Source: Sphingomonas sp.
GTDB taxonomy: Bacteria; Pseudomonadota; Alphaproteobacteria; Sphingomonadales; Sphingomonadaceae
Direction: 5' to 3'
Assembly (NCBI GenBank): GCA_017418975.1
Contig: JAFOMG010000002.1
Coordinates: 170,125 to 234,124 of the forward strand
Length of the DNA stretch: 64,000 nt
Shown: positions 40,469-48,591 of the stretch, in pieces
Layout: each line of letters begins with the position of its first letter
How positions within the stretch are numbered: position 1 is the first letter of the stretch
The notes under the pieces: model-generated
What the model was told of the DNA's origin: nothing
Databases searched by the model: none
The model's input: only the letters and a program-made list of their open reading frames with translations
Program-made: the position numbers and the translations under genes

Positions 40469-42550
40469 ATGCCCCCCGCGATCCTGAACTTCCTGAACAA
40501 GCTCGGCCTCAATCGCGACATCGCGCTCGCGGGCGGTGTGGTCGCGATCATCGCGATGCTGATCCTGCCGATCCCCGGCTGGCTGCTCGACCTGGGCCTG
40601 GCGCTGTCGATCACCGTATCGGTGATGATCCTGATGACCGCGCTGTTCATCGAGAAGCCGCTGGAGCTCAGCGCCTTTCCGACGATCCTGCTGGTGGCGA
40701 CGATGCTGCGCCTGGGCCTCAACCTCGCCTCCACGCGGCTGATCCTCACCCATGGGCATGAGGGGCATGACGCGGCGGGCGGCGTGATCGGGGCGTTCGG
40801 CGAATTCCTGATGGGCGGCGAGGTGATCATCGGCCTCACCATCTTCATCATCCTGATCGTCATCAACTTCGTCGTCATCACCAAGGGCGCCGGGCGCATC
40901 GCCGAAGTCGCGGCGCGCTTCAGCCTCGATTCGATGCCCGGCAAGCAGATGGCGATCGACGCCGACTTGTCCGCCGGCATGATCAACGAGGACCAGGCCA
41001 AGGCCCGCCGCGCCGAAGTGGAGGCCGAGAGCGGCTTCTACGGCGCGATGGACGGCGCCTCGAAATTCGTGAAGGGCGACGCGATCGCCGGCCTGCTGAT
41101 CACCGCGGTGAACATCATCGTCGGCCTGACCATCGGCGTCGTCTCGCACGGCGTGCCGATCGGCGAGGCCTTCCACACCTATACCGTGCTCACCGCCGGC
41201 GACGGCCTGGTCAGCCAGATCCCGGCGCTGATCATCTCGATCGCCGCGGGCCTGCTCGTCTCCAAGGGTGGCGTGAAGGGCAAGACCGGCTCGGCGCTGG
41301 GCGACCAGCTGGGCCGCTATCCCAAGGCCTTCGGCATGGTCTCGGTACTGATGGGGGCGCTGGCGATCATGCCGGGCATGCCCTTCCTGCCCTTCGCCAT
41401 CTTCTCGGCCGCCTCGGGCTTCGCCGCCTGGCGGATGAGCAAGAACGCCGCCGCCAAGGCCGCGCTGGAAAAGGCCGTTGCCGCGCAGGAACAGGCCCAG
41501 GCCGCCGTGGTCGAGCAGCCGATCTCGCAGACGCTGGCGATCGACGCGGTGCGCATCGAAATCGGCTATGCCCTGCTGCCGATGATCAACGACGAGCAGC
41601 GCGAGCCGCGCCTCGACGATCAGGTGCGTGCGCTGCGCCGCCAGATGGCGACCGATTTCGGCTTCGTGCTCCCCTCGGTCCGCATCATCGACAATATGGG
41701 CCTGAAGCCCAACGAGTATGTCATCACGATCAAGGAGACCGAGGCGGCGCGCGGCGAGATCCGCGTCGACAAGCTCCTCATGATCAATCCGGGCGGCGGC
41801 CCGGCCGGCCTGCCCGGCGAGCCGACCACCGAGCCGGTGTTCGGCCTGCCCGCCCTCTGGATCGATCGCGAGCTGCGCGACGAGGCCGGCTTCCGCGGGC
41901 TCACCGTGGTCGAGTGCGGCACGATCATCACCACGCACCTGACCGAGCTGGTGAAGGAGAATATCGCCGACCTGCTTTCCTATGCGGAGACGCAGAAGCT
42001 GCTGACCGAAGTCCACAAGGATTCGGAGAAGCTGGTCGCCGACATCATCCCGGCCAAGGTCTCGATCTCGAGCGTGCAGCGCATCCTGCAGAACCTGCTG
42101 GGCGAAGGCATCTCGATCCGCGACGTGCCGACGATCCTGGAAGGCATCGCGGAGGCGGCGCCGCTGACCAGCAACCTGACCCAGATGACCGAGCATGTCC
42201 GCTCGCGCCTGGCCCGGCAGATCAGCGCGTCGCAGGTGCGCGGCGAGGCGATCCCGGTGGTGACGCTGTCGCCCGAATGGGACCAGGAATTCGCGGAGAG
42301 CATCCTGGGCCAGGGCGACGAGCGCCAGCTGGCGATGGCACCGTCCTCGCTCCACCGGTTCATCGCGCATGTCCGCGAGACCTATGACCGGCTGGCGCAG
42401 GACGGCGAGATCCCGTGCATGCTTACCAGCCCGGCGATCCGCCCGTTCGTCCGCTCGATCATCGAGCGGGTGCGGCCGGCCACGGTGGTGCTCTCGCAGA
42501 ACGAGATCCACGCCCGTGCCCGCATCCGCGCGCTCGGCACGATCGGCTGA
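40469..42550 (+). CDS. flhA: Flagellar export gate protein FlhA
   Basis: 693 residues. The N-terminal ~320 residues hold eight or so membrane helices with LEKPLELSAFPTILLVATMLRLGLNLASTR-like and FVVITKGAGRIAEVAARFSLDSMPGKQMAIDADL, the FHIPEP signature. The cytoplasmic domain (~370-693) binds chaperones and substrates. It is the proton-driven core of the export machine. No box of its own is seen, so it depends on the fliF promoter or on one in the family B repeat. Confidence 0.97.
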   Translation: MPPAILNFLNKLGLNRDIALAGGVVAIIAMLILPIPGWLLDLGLALSITVSVMILMTALFIEKPLELSAFPTILLVATMLRLGLNLASTRLILTHGHEGHDAAGGVIGAFGEFLMGGEVIIGLTIFIILIVINFVVITKGAGRIAEVAARFSLDSMPGKQMAIDADLSAGMINEDQAKARRAEVEAESGFYGAMDGASKFVKGDAIAGLLITAVNIIVGLTIGVVSHGVPIGEAFHTYTVLTAGDGLVSQIPALIISIAAGLLVSKGGVKGKTGSALGDQLGRYPKAFGMVSVLMGALAIMPGMPFLPFAIFSAASGFAAWRMSKNAAAKAALEKAVAAQEQAQAAVVEQPISQTLAIDAVRIEIGYALLPMINDEQREPRLDDQVRALRRQMATDFGFVLPSVRIIDNMGLKPNEYVITIKETEAARGEIRVDKLLMINPGGGPAGLPGEPTTEPVFGLPALWIDRELRDEAGFRGLTVVECGTIITTHLTELVKENIADLLSYAETQKLLTEVHKDSEKLVADIIPAKVSISSVQRILQNLLGEGISIRDVPTILEGIAEAAPLTSNLTQMTEHVRSRLARQISASQVRGEAIPVVTLSPEWDQEFAESILGQGDERQLAMAPSSLHRFIAHVRETYDRLAQDGEIPCMLTSPAIRPFVRSIIERVRPATVVLSQNEIHARARIRALGTIG

Positions 42551-42576
42551 GCGCGGACCGTTTCACCGGCGAACAT

Positions 42577-42584
42577 CCTATAAT
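42577..42584 (+). promoter_or_regulatory. -10-like box CCTATAAT of fliK-flgD
   Basis: CATCCTATAATGAAG, 41 bases before the fliK ATG. No ftr-like palindrome is visible upstream. Confidence 0.5.
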
Positions 42585-42624
42585 GAAGAATGCGGGCCCC
42601 GATGCCCGCCCATGAGGCGCGTGC

Positions 42625-44034
42625 ATGCAGATAAACACTATCGGATTTCCCGCGGGTCTCCTCGGCGCAGGGAGCGCCGACCCCGCCGCCGGCATCGGCT
42701 TCGCGCAGATGCTCGGCGCGCCGGGCAATCCCGCCGGCACCGGCCTCGCGCCGCCGCCGGCCGCCAATGACCTGCTCGCGCCCGCCGCGCCGCTGAGCAT
42801 GGCGCAGCTGCTCACCACCGCCGCGCCGGCGGCAGCCGCGGAAGCTCCGCCGGTCGAGGTTACATTGCCGCAGCCCGCCGCGCCGGCGGAAGCGCAGCCC
42901 GCCATGGGCGCGCAGCCCCTGGCGAGCGCGCCACCGGCGAGCACGCTGCCGGCGATGACGGAAGATACCGGCGCCCCAGCCGGCAAGCCGCCGCTGCCGG
43001 GCACGGAGGCCAAGCCGGCCAAACCGGCGGCAAACGCCCCGCCCGCTCCCGCACCCGCCGAACCCGCGATCGACACGCCTGCCACTCCCGCCGCCCAGGC
43101 GAGCGAACAGGTCCAGGCCGTGGCGCCGGAAGAGCCCAAGGCCCCGGTCAAGCGCGGCCCGCCCGTGGCGAACACCGAGGACGAACCGCGGGCCGCCGAT
43201 CCCGCGGCCGTCGCGGGCAATGCGCAAGCCGCCGATATGGTCGCGGCCGCCATCGTCCAGGTCCCCCCGCGCCCCGAGCTCGCGGCCAGGCCGCAGCCCG
43301 CGCCGAACCGGCAGATCGGCGAGAGCGCCTCCCCCATGCGCAAGGCCGATGCCGTGCGCGGGGGCCAGGGCGCTGCGCAGGCCCCCGAGCCCGCAGCCGG
43401 CAGCGACAAGACCCAGGCCGCGACACCAGCGCTCGCCGGCAAGCCGGGCGCCGGGAAGGACAATGCGCAGGGCGACGATCGCGGCCAGGCACCGGCCTTC
43501 ACGCTGCGTCACGACGCGCCCCCCGCGCCGACGGCGCCGCATGCCGCCACCGACACGCCCCGCACCCAGGCGGCTCCCGCGATGGCCGCGGCCGAGCCGG
43601 TGGTCGCGGCGCGCCCCGGCCATCTCGGCCAGGCGCTCGGCGTCGAGATCGCGCGCAAGGTGGAGGCCGGCGACGACATGCTGCGCGTCCGGCTGAGCCC
43701 GGACAATCTCGGCAAGGTCGAAGTGACGCTGTCGTTCGACGATGCCGGCACGCTGCGCGCCACGGTGCGCGCGGACAGCGCCCATGCGCTCGACTTGCTC
43801 CGCCAGGACGCCCCTGATCTCGGCCGCGCGCTCGACCAGGCAGGCATCCGCGCCGACGCGCAGAGCTTCCGCTTCGAGAGCCGCACCGGCGACGGCAACG
43901 CGCAGGCACAGCAGCAGCAACAGCAAAACCAGAATTCCGCTACCGGCCAGCACGCCGGCGGTGACGAACCCGATACGACCGACATCGCCTATCGCGGCAT
44001 TCGCGGCGACGGGCAGGTCGATCTCCTCGCCTAG
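42625..44034 (+). CDS. fliK: Flagellar hook-length control protein FliK
   Basis: 469 residues. About 1-310 is a very Ala/Pro-rich, low-complexity secreted ruler region. The C-terminal Flg_hook domain (~325-420) has GVEIARKVEAGDDMLRVRLSPDNLGKVEVTLSFDD and ends with a Gln/Asn-rich tail. FliK measures hook length and triggers FlhB switching. It precedes the hook-cap gene flgD by 11 bases. Confidence 0.88.
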   Translation: MQINTIGFPAGLLGAGSADPAAGIGFAQMLGAPGNPAGTGLAPPPAANDLLAPAAPLSMAQLLTTAAPAAAAEAPPVEVTLPQPAAPAEAQPAMGAQPLASAPPASTLPAMTEDTGAPAGKPPLPGTEAKPAKPAANAPPAPAPAEPAIDTPATPAAQASEQVQAVAPEEPKAPVKRGPPVANTEDEPRAADPAAVAGNAQAADMVAAAIVQVPPRPELAARPQPAPNRQIGESASPMRKADAVRGGQGAAQAPEPAAGSDKTQAATPALAGKPGAGKDNAQGDDRGQAPAFTLRHDAPPAPTAPHAATDTPRTQAAPAMAAAEPVVAARPGHLGQALGVEIARKVEAGDDMLRVRLSPDNLGKVEVTLSFDDAGTLRATVRADSAHALDLLRQDAPDLGRALDQAGIRADAQSFRFESRTGDGNAQAQQQQQQNQNSATGQHAGGDEPDTTDIAYRGIRGDGQVDLLA

Positions 44035-44045
44035 GAGCAACCACC

Positions 44046-44762
44046 ATGACCACCGTCAACACCACCACCAATACGCCGGCGACGAACGGCACCGCCAATG
44101 CATCGAGCACCGGCCTCAACGGCGACTTCACGATGTTCCTGAAGCTGCTGACCACCCAGATGCAGAACCAGGACCCGCTGAGCCCGATGGACACGGCCCA
44201 GTACACGCAGCAGCTGGTGCAATATTCGCAGGTCGAGCAGTCGATGGCGCAGACCAACACGCTCAAGTCGATCCTGTCGGCGCTGGGCACCCAGAACCTC
44301 ACCCAGGCCTCGTCGCTGATCGGCCGCGCGGTGGAAGTGGATTCGCCCGTCGCCGGGCTCACCGCGACGCAGGCGGCGCAGTGGAGCTGGAGCACGCCGC
44401 GCGATGCCGCCTCGGTGGTCGCCACGATCAGCGACGCTTCGGGCAAGGTCGTCGATACCCGCACCGTGCAGGTGACCGGCAGCAGCGGCACGCTCGCCTG
44501 GGACGGCCTGACCTCGAACGGCCGCGAGATGCCGGCCGGCAAATATTCGCTCTCGCTCAAGGCGCTCGACAGTTCGGGCAACCAGTTGACCAGCACGGTC
44601 CACAACATCGGCACGGTCAGCGACGTGCAGCTCAGCAGCGGCGCGGTGCTGGTGACCGTGAACGGCAACCAGGTCGAGGCGGGCAAGCTCATCCGCATCG
44701 GCGGGGCGAATGCCGGAACCGGCACGGGCACGGGCACGGGCAGCAGCGAGAGCGGCACTTAG
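44046..44762 (+). CDS. flgD: Hook-capping protein FlgD
   Basis: 238 residues. The N-terminal FTMFLKLLTTQMQNQDPLSPMDTAQYTQQLVQYSQVEQ is the FlgD signature (shown in parts). A Tudor/Fn-like capping domain follows, and a short Gly/Thr-Gly repeat ends the protein. It caps the growing hook made of FlgE. Confidence 0.95.
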   Translation: MTTVNTTTNTPATNGTANASSTGLNGDFTMFLKLLTTQMQNQDPLSPMDTAQYTQQLVQYSQVEQSMAQTNTLKSILSALGTQNLTQASSLIGRAVEVDSPVAGLTATQAAQWSWSTPRDAASVVATISDASGKVVDTRTVQVTGSSGTLAWDGLTSNGREMPAGKYSLSLKALDSSGNQLTSTVHNIGTVSDVQLSSGAVLVTVNGNQVEAGKLIRIGGANAGTGTGTGTGSSESGT

Positions 44763-44774
44763 TTATTCTTCCTT

Positions 44775-44856
44775 CGTCACCCCGGCCTTGCGCCGGGGTC
44801 CCGCTGTTTCACCGTCGGCAGAAGAAACGGGGCCCCGGCGCAAGGCCGGGGTGACG
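44775..44856. repeat. Interspersed palindromic repeat, family A copy 4
   Basis: CGTCACCCCGGCCTTGCGCC at the left recurs inverted at 44833-44856, giving 24-bp perfect arms. It stands just after flgD and may end its transcript. Confidence 0.75.
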
Positions 44857-44944
44857 GGTGGATGGGGCCATCACGGCTCCCATTCTGAATGTCGAGCCTC
44901 CCCAGGCCCGATCGATCCCCGGGGTTTTCCTGAGGCCCGGGCGT

Positions 44945-44973
44945 TTGGGGCACCCCTTCCCCGCCTCTATAAT
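44945..44973 (+). promoter_or_regulatory. Promoter of the small RNA candidate
   Basis: TATAAT (44968-44973) in GCCTCTATAATGG belongs to the shared box class. TTGGGG (44945-44950) stands 17 bp upstream, one of the few cases with a plausible -35. Confidence 0.55.
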
Positions 44974-44979
44974 GGAATC

Positions 44980-45098
44980 AGAGAGGCGGGCGGACGTATC
45001 GATCCCCTCGCGATCCGCCCGTCTCTCGGTGGCGCTCCGGCGCCTTGTTTTCCTTCGCTTAACCGAGCGGGCCGGATCCTCCACCGGCCCGCTTTTTC
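44980..45098 (+). ncRNA. Candidate small RNA with flagellar-type promoter and intrinsic terminator
   Basis: Predicted start is ~7 bases after the TATAAT. Stem 1: GAGAGGCGGGCGGA (44981-44994) with TCCGCCCGTCTCTC (45014-45027), 14 bp with one wobble and a 19-base loop. Stem 2: GGCGC/GCGCC around 45031-45043. A single-stranded pyrimidine-rich stretch TTGTTTTCCTTCGCTT follows. Terminator: AGCGGGCCGG (45066-45075) with CCGGCCCGCT (45084-45093), then TTTTT. No convincing open reading frame lies inside. The remaining spacer to 45255 contains only a further hairpin. A trans-acting regulator of flagellar mRNAs is possible; the target is unknown. Confidence 0.55.
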
Positions 45099-45205
45099 AT
45101 GCGTCCGGAGCATGCCGGAGCGGATGGAGCCGGAGATGGAGCCCGCCTTCACGGCTTGACGGCGATCGAGGCCCCCCTTGCCCCAAGGAAGGCACGCCAA
45201 AGCAG

Positions 45206-45229
45206 AACGGGGCCCCGCAAGGCCCCGTT
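45206..45229 (-). terminator. Hairpin downstream of the unknown gene at 45256
   Basis: ACGGGGCC and GGCCCCGT pair with a six-base loop. There is no clear T-run on the minus strand. Confidence 0.45.
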
Positions 45230-45255
45230 CGCGATACTCGAAATGGATCCGTGGA

Positions 45256-45588
45256 TCAGGCGTGCGCGGCACGCAGGATCGGCTGCGTGGGCAGCTTGAT
45301 GATCTGCATCGGCGGCAGCTCGTCTCCGGCCTCGGCGACCTCATAAGCCTCCAGCGCGCAGCCCGGCAATGCGGCGGGCGCGGTAAGCATCGCAATGCAA
45401 TCGGCGATCGACGGATCCTCGCGCGGGCCGATCGTGTCGAGCACGTCGGCCAGCGTCGCGCCCGGCGCCGCCAGGCCGCGATCGGCGGCGGCGGCCCAGA
45501 GCGCCCGGGCATCCTCGACCGTTAGCGTTAACGACACCAAGTAGCTGGTCGACGCTTCCGAACCCTGCCTCATTTCACCAACGCCCAT
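45256..45588 (-). CDS. Unknown small protein near flagellin
   Basis: 110 residues from the ATG at 45586-45588 with GGGGGCAGA upstream; an ATG five codons later is possible. It has a helical and acidic middle (TVEDARALWAAAADRG, ADVLDTIGPREDPSIADCIAML) and no signal peptide or membrane segment. It follows the unknown gene at 46087 after a ~97-base gap in the same direction and may share its promoter. I do not recognise the family. Confidence 0.65.
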   Translation of the reverse strand: MGVGEMRQGSEASTSYLVSLTLTVEDARALWAAAADRGLAAPGATLADVLDTIGPREDPSIADCIAMLTAPAALPGCALEAYEVAEAGDELPPMQIIKLPTQPILRAAHA

Positions 45589-45685
45589 TTGTCTGCCCCC
45601 GACCTGTTCGTGTGAATTTTGTATTAAATGCCTCAAAGCCGGCTTGCGGCGTAGTACGGGCAAGCCCGTATGTGGTTTTGCGGAA

Positions 45686-46087
45686 TCAATGGACCCGCGC
45701 TTCCGCCCGCCGGCCGAGCTCGCGGGCATGCGCCGCGACCAGGCACAGCTCGGCATAGAGCCGATCCCAGAAAGGCGCGGGAATATCGAGTGCCGGGCCG
45801 TCCGACTGATCGAGCGCGAGCGCGGCGCAGGGATCCAGCCCGAGGCGAAAGCGCGTGGCGAACACGCCGTCGATATGCTCGTCCGGCAGGTCGTGCGGCA
45901 CGGCGAGGCGCGCCGACATGATGTAGCCCGACAGGATGTCGACGCCATAGCCGTCGAGCATCACGCGCGGCCGCCCGGCCATGTCCGGCCGCTCGAGCAC
46001 GACGAGCGCGCCCGAGGGATGCTCCTCGACGCTCACCTGAAGGCGGCCGCCGAACGCATCGGTGATTTCTCTGATCCTGGGAAACAA
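45686..46087 (-). CDS. Unknown protein with flagellar-type promoter, downstream of flagellin
   Basis: 133 residues from a TTG with GAGGAGA upstream. It appears to be a small mixed alpha/beta protein (GGRLQVSVEEHPSGALVVLERP, then VMLDGYGVDILSGYIMSARLA). It has no signal peptide. Upstream are a CTCTATAAT box and an ftr-like palindrome centred 40.5 bp further, the same arrangement as at fliN and flbT. This marks it as a likely member of the flagellar regulon. The family is not recognised; a cytoplasmic chaperone or flagellin-related factor is possible. Confidence 0.7.
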   Translation of the reverse strand: MFPRIREITDAFGGRLQVSVEEHPSGALVVLERPDMAGRPRVMLDGYGVDILSGYIMSARLAVPHDLPDEHIDGVFATRFRLGLDPCAALALDQSDGPALDIPAPFWDRLYAELCLVAAHARELGRRAEARVH

Positions 46088-46110
46088 GGCTCTATTCTCC
46101 TCTTGGGATC

Positions 46111-46119
46111 ATTATAGAG
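46111..46119 (-). promoter_or_regulatory. -10-like box CTCTATAAT of the unknown gene at 46087
   Basis: GCCTCTATAATGATCC on the minus strand, 24 bases upstream of the TTG start. Confidence 0.55.
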
Positions 46120-46146
46120 GCGTCAACCAATTGGCGGGGCGGCGCG

Positions 46147-46161
46147 CGCAAGAAAATTGCG
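46147..46161. promoter_or_regulatory. ftr-like palindrome upstream of the unknown gene at 46087
   Basis: CGCAAGAAAATTGCG, arms CGCAA/TTGCG, centred 40.5 bp from the minus-strand -10 centre. It also lies 7 bases from the fliC terminator. Confidence 0.5.
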
Positions 46162-46167
46162 GGCACG

Positions 46168-46201
46168 AAAAAAGGAGGCCGGGGCTTGCGTCCCGGCCTC
46201 C
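46168..46201 (-). terminator. Terminator of fliC
   Basis: On the minus strand GGAGGCCGGG pairs with CCCGGCCTCC and is followed by TTTTTT. Confidence 0.88.
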
Positions 46202-46237
46202 TCGTCAGGGCCATAGACTCCAGGGAAAAGTCCGGCC

Positions 46238-47092
46238 TTAACGGAACAGCGAGGTGATGGTCGACGGCGCCTGGTTGGCGATCGACAGAGCCTGCACACC
46301 GAGCTGCTGCTTGACCTGCAGCGCCTGCAGCTTCGCCGATTCCTTGGCGAGATCGGCGTCGACAAGGTTGCCGATGCCGCCCTCGATCACGTCGGAGAGC
46401 TTGCTGGTGAAGGTCGACTGAGCATCGATCTTGCGCGAAGCCGCGCCGAGGGTGCTCAGGCTGGTCTTCAGGTTCGCCTGGGTCGTGGTGATCGTGTCGA
46501 TCATCGCCTGCGCCGAAGCCTGGGTGCTGATGTTGCCGCCCGAAGCGATCGTGACGACCGAGCCGCCAAGGTCGAGACCCTGGTTGGCGACGCTCAGCGA
46601 GTCCGGATCCCAGGTGGTCGAGCTGGTGTTCGAGTCCTGCAGCGACTGCAGGGCCGTCACGGTGCCGCCCGAAGCCTTCAGCAGGTTCGTGCCGTTGAAG
46701 TCAGACGAGTTCACGATCGTGGTGATCTGGTCACGCAGAGCAACGAAGTCCGCGTTGAGCGCGTCACGGGTCGACGTGTCGATGCCGGCGTCGGCGGCCT
46801 GATAGGCCTTCGCCTTCATCTGGTTCACGACGTCCGAGATCTGCTCGGCGCCAGCCACCGCCACGTCGGTCACGCTCTTGGCGCGGCTCAGCGACGAAGA
46901 CACGGCAGCGAGGCCGCCCATGTCGCCACGCAGGCCCTGAGCGATCGTGTACGAAGCCGAGTCGTCCTTGGTCGACGCAACCTTCAGGCCGGTGTTGATG
47001 CGGCTCTGAACCTGCGACAGGCCCCGGTTGGTCTCGTTGAGGCTCTGGAGAGCCGCCATCGCACCGACGTTGGTGTTAACCGAAAATGCCAT
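46238..47092 (-). CDS. fliC: Flagellin
   Basis: 284 residues. The N-terminal D0/D1 MAFSVNTNVGAMAALQSLNETN...RINTGLKVASTKDDSA and the C-terminal ALQVKQQLGVQALSIANQAPSTITSLFR are conserved flagellin ends. The central variable part is very short, as in many alphaproteobacteria. AAGAAGGA precedes the ATG. It is the only flagellin in the window. FlaF and FlbT, encoded at 8424 and 60422, probably control its translation. Codon choice is more uniform than in neighbours, consistent with high expression. Confidence 0.97.
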   Translation of the reverse strand: MAFSVNTNVGAMAALQSLNETNRGLSQVQSRINTGLKVASTKDDSASYTIAQGLRGDMGGLAAVSSSLSRAKSVTDVAVAGAEQISDVVNQMKAKAYQAADAGIDTSTRDALNADFVALRDQITTIVNSSDFNGTNLLKASGGTVTALQSLQDSNTSSTTWDPDSLSVANQGLDLGGSVVTIASGGNISTQASAQAMIDTITTTQANLKTSLSTLGAASRKIDAQSTFTSKLSDVIEGGIGNLVDADLAKESAKLQALQVKQQLGVQALSIANQAPSTITSLFR

Positions 47093-47196
47093 TTCACTAT
47101 CCTTCTTGGATCAAGGGCTGCTTCTGCGGCCCGAACCGGAGACGCCGGTTCGCGACGGAACGTGATCGGTACGCCCGCATGATCATTGTGGGAAAA

Positions 47197-47204
47197 ATTA
47201 TAGG
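47197..47204 (-). promoter_or_regulatory. -10-like box CCTATAAT of fliC
   Basis: CATCCTATAATTTTTCCC on the minus strand, giving a leader of about 95 bases. A CAAAATT/AATTTTG inverted repeat (47210-47231) sits directly upstream in place of an ftr-like site. No FliA-type sequence is seen. Confidence 0.6.
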
Positions 47205-47234
47205 ATGACCAAAATTACGGCGCGAATTTTGATG

Positions 47235-47250
47235 GTTACCGCAAGGTTAA
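47235..47250 (-). promoter_or_regulatory. Candidate CtrA-binding site upstream of fliC
   Basis: On the minus strand TTAAC-CTTGCG-GTAAC matches the CtrA consensus TTAAC-N6-TTAAC at nine of ten positions. It is centred 43 bp upstream of the -10 centre. Confidence 0.45.
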
Positions 47251-47281
47251 TGTCAACGCATCGACGGCGGAGGCCATGGAT

Positions 47282-47322
47282 CTCCCTCTCCCCTGCCTTC
47301 TCCCGCGAGCGGGAAGAGGGAG
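47282..47322. repeat. Palindromic repeat related to family C
   Basis: TCCCTCTCCC and the inner TTCTCCCGC/GCGGGAA arms resemble the ends of the DUF559 cassette. It is a solitary copy in the fliC-flgH spacer. Confidence 0.45.
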
Positions 47323-47360
47323 AAAGGAAAATCGCCCCGCAGCACGGGCTGCGAGGCGAT
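47323..47360 (-). terminator. Terminator of flgF-flgG-flgA-flgH
   Basis: On the minus strand ATCGCCTCGCAGC pairs with GCTGCGGGGCGAT across a four-base loop and is followed by TTTCCTTT. Confidence 0.8.
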
Positions 47361-47384
47361 CCTCTCCAAATCCTGGCGGCGTCT

Positions 47385-48152
47385 TCAGAACGGGAAGAGC
47401 GCGTCGTAGATCTGTTGGCCCCAACGCGCCTGCTGCGCGTCGGTCAGCTGGCCCTTGCCGCCATAGATCACGCGCGCCTCGGCGATCTGCGAGTGGCGGA
47501 TCGAATTGTCGCGGGCGATATCTTCCGGACGGATGAGGCCGGTGATGATCAGCTCGCGCATCTCGAAGTTCACGCGAACCTCCTGGCGGCCCTTGATCAT
47601 CAGATTGCCGTTGGGGAGCACCTGGGTGACGATGGCGGCCATCGTCATGTTGATCGTTTCCGACCGGGCGGTGGTGCCGCCGCCGGCATATTTGGAGCCC
47701 GAATTGGTCTCGAGCGCCGCATTGGCATCGGCGCCGAGCAGCTTCTTCACCGGGCCGATGCCGAGCAGGCCGCCCAGGCCGCCGCTCTCGCTGCCGCCAC
47801 GGGTGCGCGAGGTGTTGTTGCCCAGGTCGGCCTTGTCGGCGATGTTGATCTTGATCGTCAGGATGTCGCCGATCTTGTTCGCGCGCTGATCGCGGAACAG
47901 CGCGCCGGCGCCGGTGCGGAACAGCGAGGCGCTGTTCCCCTGCTGGGGCTGCTGGCGCATCGCCACGGTGCCGTTGGTGGTCGCGCCGCGAACGCGCTCC
48001 GACGGCATCGCCAGCGACGGCTCGATCTCGGGCGCCTCGACCGGCTGGATCTCGGAAAGCTTGGGGGCCTTGCCCACCTGCTTCAGGCGCCCGACGGCGC
48101 CGCAACCCGAAAGCGTGGCGCAGATGGCCGCGGCGAGAATGATCTTGCGCAT
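47385..48152 (-). CDS. flgH: Flagellar L-ring lipoprotein FlgH
   Basis: 255 residues; GAGGGA precedes the ATG at 48150-48152. Signal peptide with lipobox LSGC. SLFRTGAGALFRDQRANKIGDILTIKI and the C-terminal VIYGGKGQLTDAQQARWGQQIYDALFPF are FlgH motifs. It forms the outer membrane L ring. Confidence 0.96.
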   Translation of the reverse strand: MRKIILAAAICATLSGCGAVGRLKQVGKAPKLSEIQPVEAPEIEPSLAMPSERVRGATTNGTVAMRQQPQQGNSASLFRTGAGALFRDQRANKIGDILTIKINIADKADLGNNTSRTRGGSESGGLGGLLGIGPVKKLLGADANAALETNSGSKYAGGGTTARSETINMTMAAIVTQVLPNGNLMIKGRQEVRVNFEMRELIITGLIRPEDIARDNSIRHSQIAEARVIYGGKGQLTDAQQARWGQQIYDALFPF

Positions 48153-48162
48153 GATAGTTCCC

Positions 48163-48591
48163 TCAAGGCGTGACGATGCGCACGGCGCCCGTGGCCTCGA
48201 CGACCCCGTCCAGCGTGCGATTGGTTGCATTGGCGACGACCCGGACGGCCTCGCCCTTGGAACCGCCGCCGAGCGCGCGGCCCGCGGCGGTGATGATCAG
48301 CGGGCCGCTGACGATGCGAATGGTCACCGGCTCCCCGCGCCGCACCATCTGCGGGCGCATCAGGTCGGCCTGGCGCACCACCGTGCCCGCGGGCAGGTTG
48401 CGTGCGGCTTCCATGCCCGCGGCCTGGTCGATGGTGAGCGCGCCGCGCGCCGTGGCGGCGGGGCGCTGCTCGACCGCGAAGTCGCCGGCTTCGATCCGGT
48501 CGCCCTTCTGCACGGCATGGCCGAGCACGGCGACCGGCACCTCTTCGGGCGCGGCGAGCGCGAGCAGCGCAAGGCCGAGAACGCCCAGCAT
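48163..48591 (-). CDS. flgA: P-ring assembly chaperone FlgA
   Basis: 142 residues, shorter than enterobacterial FlgA, with a signal-like hydrophobic N-terminus. The SAF-type domain includes VQKGDRIEAGDFAVEQRP, AARNLPAGTVVRQADLMRP and VRVVANATNRTLDGVVEATGAVRI. FlgA helps FlgI polymerise in the periplasm. It begins at the flgG stop (1-base overlap). Confidence 0.9.
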   Translation of the reverse strand: MLGVLGLALLALAAPEEVPVAVLGHAVQKGDRIEAGDFAVEQRPAATARGALTIDQAAGMEAARNLPAGTVVRQADLMRPQMVRRGEPVTIRIVSGPLIITAAGRALGGGSKGEAVRVVANATNRTLDGVVEATGAVRIVTP

